Assembly (NCBI RefSeq): GCF_013114595.1
Contig: NZ_VTXE01000019.1
Coordinates: 1 to 64,000 of the forward strand
Direction: 5' to 3'
From: Vibrio sp. 99-8-1
Lineage (GTDB): Bacteria > Pseudomonadota > Gammaproteobacteria > Enterobacterales > Vibrionaceae
Length of the DNA: 64,000 nucleotides
Every line of letters starts with the position of its first letter. Position 1 is the first letter of the stretch. A program made the position numbers and the translations under genes. This document shows positions 1-6,467 of this stretch, one piece after another. Under the pieces are notes generated by a model. The model saw only the letters and a list, made by a program, of their open reading frames with translations. It ran no database searches and was not told the DNA's origin.

Positions 1-134
1 TCATCAAGTTCAGCGTTAAGCGCTGTTTCAACGGTCACCTTGGTTAACATTTTACGGAAGTCATCAAGATCAGAAGGTGTCTTAATTGACTTAGCGGCTT
101 CACGCGCAAATGCTTCTAGAGCTTTCTTATCCAT
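1..134 (-). CDS. IS256-family transposase, N-terminal part (cut by window edge)
   Basis: The first 44 codons of a minus-strand gene are visible, starting at the ATG at 134 and running off the window. The peptide begins MDKKALEAFAREAAKSI and continues with DDFRKMLTKVTVE, a start I recognise from IS256-family (mutator-type) DDE transposases of marine gammaproteobacteria. The catalytic residues lie outside the window, so activity cannot be judged. The element's terminal inverted repeat should lie in 135-326, perhaps near the attacagtctcca stretch at about 187-199, but the other end is needed to define it. No gene lies between this start and the neighbouring insertion sequence. Confidence 0.8.
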   Translation of the reverse strand, partial: MDKKALEAFAREAAKSIKTPSDLDDFRKMLTKVTVETALNAELD

Positions 135-326
135 GTTGCTTATCCTTAGCCATGACTGGCTTAATTATAAGCAGATACACAAATTAAATTACAGTCTCCA
201 TTAATGATTTACTTATCATTTACTAACTATAGCTACAGTGAGTCGACCAAGGTTCCTTACACACATTTTTATCATTACATATCCGATAATAGACACCGAA
301 AAATTTATCCGCAGATACCCTACAAT

Positions 327-1748
327 TTATATGCCAATGTAAATAATCCACCTGCAGAGCAGGCTGTCTCTTGAACACAAGTCCTGCTCAAGAGACAGAG
401 CGAGTTCGTAGCCTTCAAGGATGGCTTGTAATTTGAGCCATCCTTCCCATAACGTCTTAACTGACGCTCTTCCATTTCTTTTGCTGTCTTTCCAACCACC
501 AAGTCTTGCGAGGTGTTCATAAGCCCATTTTGCTGTTGGAACTTCCTTTGGTAGTGGTGTCTTTACTCTTTTCAACCAAAGCAACTTCCATGCTCTTGAG
601 GACAAGATTCTCTCGCAACTAACGTCTTCGATTTGCTCATTGGCAAATTTTAATTGGAAGATTCTTACTGCTAAAAATGCATAAATTGTTGCTAATCTAT
701 CTAAGTTATCTTTACTTTGTACTCGAATGCCTTCCACTCCCGTTCCTTCACTTTTCCAAACTTTGTGGTACTCCTCAATTAGCCAGCGCTTTTCGTAATA
801 ACCGATAATTTTTAATGCATCTTCTGCACTATTAACAGGTTCACTGGTTAAAATATGCCAATTGAGCCTCTTCTCTCCATCACCGATTTCAGAGCAGCCA
901 ACATAGTTGAGAGAAATAGGAGCTCCTTTTTTATTCGAGGGTGTTTTTAAGGTCACCGCTGCATATTTTACATCCAGAGTGACTTCACGGGCTTTACGCC
1001 CCCCTCTTTGAGCTATTTGGATTTGACGTTGTTTCACACTTTGAAGTTCTGATGCAAAGTGATAAAGCTTATCTGAACCTTCTTCTATATGACGGCTCAT
1101 CATTGAGCGCACAACAAAACGTTGCTGATTCGCCATTTTGTAAATGAGGTAATCGTAGATGTCGGCCTCACGATCACAAACCGATATTACGTTAACCATC
1201 GAGGTACCTAAACGGGCAGCCATATTGCGTGATGCCCTTTCCCATTTATAACCTTCTTTTTCTTCATAAGGTCGTTTTAACCCCTTACGGCGGATACCTC
1301 GAGTCTTGATATCTCTCGTCCATCGTTGTTGTTCAATTAGTCCAACAACATCAAGAGTTTTTGGAGCAAACAGCAAAATACTATGGGCAAACAACCCCCT
1401 ATAGCGATTACCTTGGTTTACATGTCCTAAGTCCGCTCGAATAGAACGATGCTTGTAGCTTAAGGTAGTTGTATCTTCTAACGCGAGAAGGAGAGGGTAA
1501 CGATGAACTTGATTGACGGTTGCTTTAAAGCCAGCTTCAGCAATATCGTCTGATGAGACATTGTCGTTCCGAATAAATCGGTAAGCGCCCTCCATACTTG
1601 CTGGAGAGTGAGATGATTTTACTACCGATTTACCTGGATGCTGAGCTAAGTCTGACGCCATTTTTACGAGTCTAGCCGTTCTTCTTGGGTCTCCAAGTGT
1701 AGCATGACCAAATTGTTCTTCAGCCCAATCATTATTGCTTTTAATCAT
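327..1748 (-). CDS. IS4-family (Tn5-like) DDE transposase
   Basis: This 473-residue protein is close in length to Tn5 transposase (476). The N-terminal DNA-binding region has the family hallmark FGHATLGDPRR near residues 13-23. Candidate catalytic residues are D92 (in LEDTT), D192 (in CDREADIYDY) and E325, within the Y-x2-R-x3-E signature at 318-325 (YEKRWLIE). All are intact, so the enzyme may be active. The reading frame does not stop inside the element: it crosses the left terminal repeat at 364 and ends 37 bp outside, so the last dozen or so residues are encoded by flanking DNA. The 11-bp hairpin at 364-398 lies in the last codons within the element. Confidence 0.9.
   Translation of the reverse strand: MIKSNNDWAEEQFGHATLGDPRRTARLVKMASDLAQHPGKSVVKSSHSPASMEGAYRFIRNDNVSSDDIAEAGFKATVNQVHRYPLLLALEDTTTLSYKHRSIRADLGHVNQGNRYRGLFAHSILLFAPKTLDVVGLIEQQRWTRDIKTRGIRRKGLKRPYEEKEGYKWERASRNMAARLGTSMVNVISVCDREADIYDYLIYKMANQQRFVVRSMMSRHIEEGSDKLYHFASELQSVKQRQIQIAQRGGRKAREVTLDVKYAAVTLKTPSNKKGAPISLNYVGCSEIGDGEKRLNWHILTSEPVNSAEDALKIIGYYEKRWLIEEYHKVWKSEGTGVEGIRVQSKDNLDRLATIYAFLAVRIFQLKFANEQIEDVSCERILSSRAWKLLWLKRVKTPLPKEVPTAKWAYEHLARLGGWKDSKRNGRASVKTLWEGWLKLQAILEGYELALSLEQDLCSRDSLLCRWIIYIGI
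364..382 (+). repeat. Left terminal inverted repeat of the IS4-type element
   Basis: The sequence CTGTCTCTTGAACACAAGT matches the right end at 15 of 19 positions and resembles the Tn5 outer end. Its first 11 bases (364-374) are also perfectly complementary to 388-398, so this end can form a hairpin at the 3' end of the transposase gene. Confidence 0.75.
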
Positions 1749-1833
1749 CTCAAAAATCCTTAACTAAGTTCGTTAAAGATCTGATCGTGAGCCAAGAATT
1801 AAGTTCAAAAAAATCCCTCACATTATGCGAGGG

Positions 1834-1852
1834 ACTTCTGTATAAAAGACAG
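1834..1852 (-). repeat. Right terminal inverted repeat of the IS4-type element
   Basis: Read on the minus strand this is CTGTCTTTTATACAGAAGT, which differs from the Tn5 outer end at only three positions as I recall that sequence. It lies about 86 bp upstream of the transposase start, as the promoter-proximal end does in IS50. Confidence 0.75.
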
Positions 1853-1966
1853 CCTTCCTAGAAGGTGGTTTAAGGGTTGAAAACAAAAATATAACGTTTC
1901 CGATCCCTGCATCTCTATAAGAGGGTATACTATAGTCAGTTTACAATAAATCGTGTTTTAGTTTAT

Positions 1967-3160
1967 ATGAAGATATTACAGGTTATGGTTCACGGCTCAG
2001 CTCATAGCTATGCTGGTGGCACACAAAAAGCAATGGTTGAGTTAGGTAATAATCTCTCAAAAAGAGGGCATCATGTATCTTCCCTCTACAATGACACCAA
2101 ACCGGGCAAACTTTTTTTTGAAGCAGAGCATAACGCTAACATAATAAACCTTTGTACTGAGATTAAAGGTCCTTTTCATAAAGGCTATAAATTACTAAGA
2201 GAATTAACACGGCCATTAAGAGATACGAAACTTAGTCCCTACTTTCCAAACCCAGTTCATAGAGAAAAAGCAAAACGTTTAGCTGCGCCGGTAGGTCAGT
2301 TTATTAAGCAATATCAACCAGATGTGATTTTCGCTTATGGTATTCAAGATCTTAACTCTATTGTCTGGGGCATTAGTGATGATAAAAGCAAAAACATTCC
2401 TATTTTACACCTTACTCATAGTGATATAAATGCTTACTATAAAGGACTCAGCTACTTTGACAAGGCTCGCATAAAGAACTGTTCAGCTGTTCACGCATCA
2501 CTTCCTGACTTCGCAGATACTTTCGGTAGATTACTAGGTAGAGAGGTAATTGCAATCCCGAATACCGTTACTCCGCCAATTGAGTTTGCTAATTTAGACG
2601 ATTCAAAATCGCGCAAACGAATAATGATGCATTCACGCTTAGATAAACAAAAGCAACAACACATGTTACTAGAGTCATTTGCTTTAGTTAAAGATGATTT
2701 TCCAGATTGGGATATTGCCATTTTTGGTGGTGAGAACACCAAAAACTATAAACAAAAATTACAAAACATTATTACTGAAAACAAAATGGAAGAGAGGGCG
2801 CATATATACTCTGCTACACAAAATGTAGAACATGAACTGAGCAAGTCAGATATTTTTGCATTTCCTTCTCTGTTTGAAGGGTGGGGATTAGTACTTACAG
2901 AAGCCATGTCCGTAGGCTTGCCCTGTATCGGTTTAAAAGGAACACCTGCAATCAATTACCTTATTACGACTGAAAATGCTGGATTGGTTTGTGACAATGA
3001 TGTAATTGAGTTTGCACAACAACTTCGAACTCTGATGGCCGACAGTAAATTACGTCAAGAGTTTGGTAATAACGCTAAAATAGGAATGAAAAAATATCAC
3101 ATTGATCCAGTATGTGAACAATGGGAAGCGCTCATGGAAAAGATGGTTAATCGTCATTAG
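1967..3160 (+). CDS. GT4-family glycosyltransferase
   Basis: A 397-residue GT-B fold glycosyltransferase. The N-terminal half starts MKILQVMVHG with a GGTQKAM glycine-rich loop near residue 18, typical of the acceptor-binding domain. The C-terminal half is a Glycos_transf_1 (GT4) domain: HSRLDKQKQ near residue 218, then FPSLFEGWGLVLTEAMS near 303-319, which holds the E-x7-E pair that binds the nucleotide sugar. It should be a cytoplasmic enzyme of polysaccharide or LPS assembly. Donor and acceptor cannot be told from sequence. It is the first gene to the right of the IS elements and stands alone on the plus strand, with a possible TATACT -10 box at 1926-1931. The region is AT-rich, as transferred surface-glycan genes often are. 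Confidence 0.85.
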   Translation: MKILQVMVHGSAHSYAGGTQKAMVELGNNLSKRGHHVSSLYNDTKPGKLFFEAEHNANIINLCTEIKGPFHKGYKLLRELTRPLRDTKLSPYFPNPVHREKAKRLAAPVGQFIKQYQPDVIFAYGIQDLNSIVWGISDDKSKNIPILHLTHSDINAYYKGLSYFDKARIKNCSAVHASLPDFADTFGRLLGREVIAIPNTVTPPIEFANLDDSKSRKRIMMHSRLDKQKQQHMLLESFALVKDDFPDWDIAIFGGENTKNYKQKLQNIITENKMEERAHIYSATQNVEHELSKSDIFAFPSLFEGWGLVLTEAMSVGLPCIGLKGTPAINYLITTENAGLVCDNDVIEFAQQLRTLMADSKLRQEFGNNAKIGMKKYHIDPVCEQWEALMEKMVNRH

Positions 3161-3395
3161 CACTCACTTAATCAAACTACTGTGAAACTAATTTTCTATT
3201 AATTTATAACAAAGTTGACAGACATATTTTTTGAAGCAATGACTTTAGATATACCAATTAAACCAACTCGCTACAAGCTAATCTCAACTATTAGGTAATA
3301 CTAAGGTTCCAGCAATTGTACAACGTAGTCAACGAACTTTACTGTTCTTCACTGATATTTCAAAGTTAAGTTAATCACCTTACAAGGTTTGTTTT

Positions 3396-4385
3396 ATGAA
3401 CATCTTTCTTATCACTTCTCCCTTTCAATACATTTGTGCGAATGAAGCACGAGAGGCTTATAATACTAAAAACAACCTTCTAGTCTTAGTTCTGCAAGAT
3501 ACAGAAAAAGGTAAACAGCATTTAGCACAACTCTATGATAAGACAAAATGGGATCACATCATCGAAGTTCGACGCTCAAATAGAACATTTACCATACCTA
3601 AAGTACTAAAACAAATTAACAACCTCACAGCAGGAAAAACTATTGAGAACTTATTTTTCTCCGAGTACACCTCTTGGAGAACAAGGATGTTTCAAAGAAA
3701 CTTGCCAGCTCAAAAACTTATCTTTATCGATGACGGAATGGCCAACTTATACGAATATTTTCAGTTTATCAAAGATAAAAAATCATTTACCCGAAAGCGC
3801 TGGCTGCAAGACTTTCTTATTGAGCTCCAAGGTTGCAAAAAGATTGGTACACTTCCTTACGCTGACAATTTTGAAATGTTCTCAATATTTGATATTCCCC
3901 ACCCAGTCTGCCCATTAAAATTAAATAGACTTCATTCTATTAGACAGAAAATTGGTGCAGCCGCTTGTTATGAACCGACGGCACCTATCGCATTTATTGG
4001 TGAGGGAGCTATCGGAGATAAAAACCAACCAAGTATTAGTAACTACATTCAAAGATTAAAAGTTCTTATTGCCAATTGCTCAACAGATGTACTGTACTTC
4101 CCTCATCGAACAGAATCAAAGCAGGTAACAGAGGCTGTAAAATCATTACCTAACCTAATTTATCATCAAAGCGAAACTCCAATAGAACTAGAGATAGCAA
4201 ACAAGGGCATTAAAATTTCGTCTATCACAGGAGTTACCTCAACCGCACTTTACACACTATCTTTACTGTATAAAGAGGTACCTATAACCGCGCATACCTA
4301 TGAATCACATGTAGGTAATGAAATGATCGAGTTTTTAGTTGCCCATTTTGAAACACGAACAATACAAATGACAAACAATGCGTAA
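3396..4385 (+). CDS. Putative sialyl/nonulosonate transferase (polysialyltransferase- or GT52-like)
   Basis: A 329-residue protein with features of bacterial sialyltransferases of the polysialyltransferase/GT52 type: an N-terminal strand MNIFLITSPFQY with an early SPFQ, an acidic IDDG motif at 111-114, a PHR triplet at 236-238 where the family has HP, and a Ser/Thr-rich stretch SSITGVTSTAL at 275-285. These families transfer CMP-activated nonulosonic acids. The neighbouring operon should make such a donor, which supports the call. The match is by motif and context only, and HP is changed to PHR, so another GT-B transferase is possible. The 235-bp gap before it holds no clear gene. It converges on the deacetylase gene with 9 bp between the two stops. 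Confidence 0.5.
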   Translation: MNIFLITSPFQYICANEAREAYNTKNNLLVLVLQDTEKGKQHLAQLYDKTKWDHIIEVRRSNRTFTIPKVLKQINNLTAGKTIENLFFSEYTSWRTRMFQRNLPAQKLIFIDDGMANLYEYFQFIKDKKSFTRKRWLQDFLIELQGCKKIGTLPYADNFEMFSIFDIPHPVCPLKLNRLHSIRQKIGAAACYEPTAPIAFIGEGAIGDKNQPSISNYIQRLKVLIANCSTDVLYFPHRTESKQVTEAVKSLPNLIYHQSETPIELEIANKGIKISSITGVTSTALYTLSLLYKEVPITAHTYESHVGNEMIEFLVAHFETRTIQMTNNA

Positions 4386-4394
4386 AGCTAATCA

Positions 4395-5369
4395 TTACGC
4401 ATTTTCATACCAATGATTGACATCTGCATTGTGTTTTTTAGGTAAATCATTGGTATCTAATCTTGGTAGTAATAGTAGGTGGTCACGTTCAATATCCGCG
4501 ACTCGAACCTCTGTAGTGAAAGCGGCATTGCAACCTTGCTTCTCCAGTTCGGCCATAACCTTTTCACTCGATGAACCATACGGATAACACGCTGTCCACT
4601 CATCCATATCACAGCCAATTGAAGCCAAAAATTGTTTAGATTTACTTAGTTCTTGTTGCAAACTTTCACAATCTAGCTTGTTCCACCAATAGTGATCATA
4701 TCCATGACACCCTACATGCATCCCATCACGAACTAGTTGTTCCAATTGATATTTATCCATGTAGAGTTCTCGACAAAATACTTTTTCGTCCATTCCTACA
4801 TACTTTACAAACAATTTGTCCGAGATAATATTGCGTAGATTCTCAGGTAACACATGTTGTAACATGCGCTTTACAAAAACAACATTCTTACCATCAAAAC
4901 GATTAGCAATTGCAACTTCAGAAAAATATTCTTCAAATGTCTTTAGCTTATATTCTTCACGATAGACTTCTATTTCACTTTTCAGTGAATTAACTAAATC
5001 ATTAATATTGCTAGTAGAAGCTAAGATAAAATGAATTTTATTAACATCGAGTACCTTATGTTCCAGAACTGTCTTGGCTGGTACATAAAAAGAACCCTGC
5101 ATGCCCATTTTTTTTAAGACTGGGTATACATGAGTAAAATGCTCAGCATAAGCATCATCAAAGGTTAAAAGCATCGCTTTTTCAGGCAAAGAAACACCCT
5201 GATACTTAGCCGCTAAAACTTGTTCCATAGTGATCACATTATAATGCTTAGCAAAAAACTCCAACTGTTCCACAAATAGGTCAAATTCAAGCCCTTTAAT
5301 TTGTGGGTAACGAGACTGCTCAATGCGTCTAACGTAGTGATACATGACTATAGTTAATGCTTGAGGCAT
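4395..5369 (-). CDS. NodB-type polysaccharide deacetylase family protein
   Basis: A 324-residue carbohydrate esterase family 4 (NodB homology) protein. The first conserved motif is LLTFDDAYAEH (about residues 67-77), with the catalytic base and metal-ligand aspartates. The second, GCHGYDHYWW (about 218-227), has the metal-binding histidines in an H-x3-H arrangement, and ACYPYG follows as motif 3. No signal peptide or membrane segment is seen, so unlike most peptidoglycan or capsule deacetylases it is probably cytoplasmic and may act on a sugar nucleotide or other precursor. It is the last gene of a minus-strand run starting with the acyl carrier protein and lies 9 bp downstream of the GNAT-like gene. 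Its substrate is unknown; removal of an N-acetyl group is the simplest guess. Confidence 0.75.
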   Translation of the reverse strand: MPQALTIVMYHYVRRIEQSRYPQIKGLEFDLFVEQLEFFAKHYNVITMEQVLAAKYQGVSLPEKAMLLTFDDAYAEHFTHVYPVLKKMGMQGSFYVPAKTVLEHKVLDVNKIHFILASTSNINDLVNSLKSEIEVYREEYKLKTFEEYFSEVAIANRFDGKNVVFVKRMLQHVLPENLRNIISDKLFVKYVGMDEKVFCRELYMDKYQLEQLVRDGMHVGCHGYDHYWWNKLDCESLQQELSKSKQFLASIGCDMDEWTACYPYGSSSEKVMAELEKQGCNAAFTTEVRVADIERDHLLLLPRLDTNDLPKKHNADVNHWYENA

Positions 5370-5378
5370 TATTCTCTC

Positions 5379-6419
5379 CTACATGATATTCGGGCGGTCT
5401 TGGTCGGCGTCACCTTTAAATAGAGTAAATGAGGCTTCATGTTCTAAACTTTGACGAGCAAAAAAGATAGATATGTTTTTTTGGACGAAAGGTTGAAAAT
5501 AATCAGGAATAACAATATCGTCTGCAGCACCAACTTTAATAAAACCAGCGTTTAATAATTCATTCTCATCCATACCATATTGCATGATATCAAGGTACTC
5601 ATGCCCTTTATCAGCAATTAGGTCATGTAAATTAGAGGATACTTTGCTGATAGCAGACAATTCACCCTGTATATCAACAACTCTCATAGCACTACTTTGT
5701 TTATAATTGACAACTCGAACTACCATAAAAGTTTTCAATTTATTTTGTTCATAAACACCAATAAACTGATAGTCGAACTTTGGGTGTTTAACAAAGCGTT
5801 CAACAAAGTAAACATAATCTTTTTGAGTTTTGTTTTGGAATAAATTTGCGTTAGCTAACTCTACTGAGAGATGTGGTTCTGTAATTTCTGCAACGGTAAA
5901 ACCACATGTCGATACCAGACTTGGGTAGCAAAAACTCCTTGGTAACTTAGCAATTGAATACGTTTTTAATAACGCATTAACTAAAACCATCTGACTCATC
6001 TTCCCAACTTCAAAGCCTAGCGCCTGATACATAGGAAAGACAATCTGACTAATACCAATAGAACAAATATTCTTAATTGAAAACTCACGCTTTAGGAAGT
6101 TCAATAATCCTAATCCTAATCCTATATATTTGGGGCCTTCATTCACTTTCCATATCGCAAGCCAAACTTCTTTTTCTGGTTCTAGTTCCGCAGAGAAATG
6201 TGAGGTTGGAATGAATCCTAATACACCACATATTTGGCCACTTTTATTATGTCGAGCCATAATAAAATTATAGTAATCACCTTGTTTGCTCTTATGCTGC
6301 CAATCAAGCAGTTTCCGTGAAGTAACCAGAATATGATTTCTTGCCCAATGAGTATCGATATACTCTACCAGCTCTCTAACTTGATCTTGCTGGCACACCT
6401 CAAAAGTAAATCTAGCCAT
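5379..6419 (-). CDS. GNAT-like acyltransferase, possibly two-domain
   Basis: A 346-residue protein whose first about 150 residues look like a GNAT N-acyltransferase: a strand-helix start, ICGVLGFIPTS (about 64-74), a central strand EVWLAIWKVN, then GLGLGLLNFLKRE (about 99-111), which fits the acyl-CoA or acyl-pantetheine binding loop, and IVFPMYQALGFEVGK near 126-140, the usual Y-x-x-x-GF end of the fold. The second half (about 180-346) is not recognised; it may be a degenerate second GNAT domain, as in the FemX-like arrangement. It sits between the LuxE-LuxC fusion (48 bp) and the deacetylase (9 bp) in one transcription direction. I infer that it moves an acyl group, perhaps from the cluster's own ACP, to an amino sugar. 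Family confidence is moderate; the substrate is unknown. Confidence 0.55.
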   Translation of the reverse strand: MARFTFEVCQQDQVRELVEYIDTHWARNHILVTSRKLLDWQHKSKQGDYYNFIMARHNKSGQICGVLGFIPTSHFSAELEPEKEVWLAIWKVNEGPKYIGLGLGLLNFLKREFSIKNICSIGISQIVFPMYQALGFEVGKMSQMVLVNALLKTYSIAKLPRSFCYPSLVSTCGFTVAEITEPHLSVELANANLFQNKTQKDYVYFVERFVKHPKFDYQFIGVYEQNKLKTFMVVRVVNYKQSSAMRVVDIQGELSAISKVSSNLHDLIADKGHEYLDIMQYGMDENELLNAGFIKVGAADDIVIPDYFQPFVQKNISIFFARQSLEHEASFTLFKGDADQDRPNIM

Positions 6420-6467
6420 TCTTATCTTCCAAAAATAACGAAAGCACCTAAAGTGCTCTCGTTTATA

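Larger units (their letters stand above)
364..1852 (-). mobile_element. IS4-family (Tn5/IS50-type) insertion sequence
   Basis: A 1489-bp element bounded by 19-bp imperfect terminal inverted repeats that agree at 15 of 19 positions. Both ends closely resemble the 19-bp ends of Tn5/IS50 (from memory, outer end CTGACTCTTATACACAAGT). It holds one transposase gene reading leftward. Nine bases outside each end are cagagcagg on the left and ccttcctag on the right, so the 9-bp target duplication expected for this family is absent. That suggests a deletion or recombination next to the element, or decay. The sequence just inside the right end also contains GATCAGATCT on the minus strand (about 1766-1775), a string found in the Tn5 inside end. 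Confidence 0.78.

Noticed and set aside
1926..1931. A strong promoter for the first glycosyltransferase gene.
   Set aside because: TATACT is a fair -10 box, but no acceptable -35 box lies 16-18 bp upstream, so it is mentioned only as a possibility.
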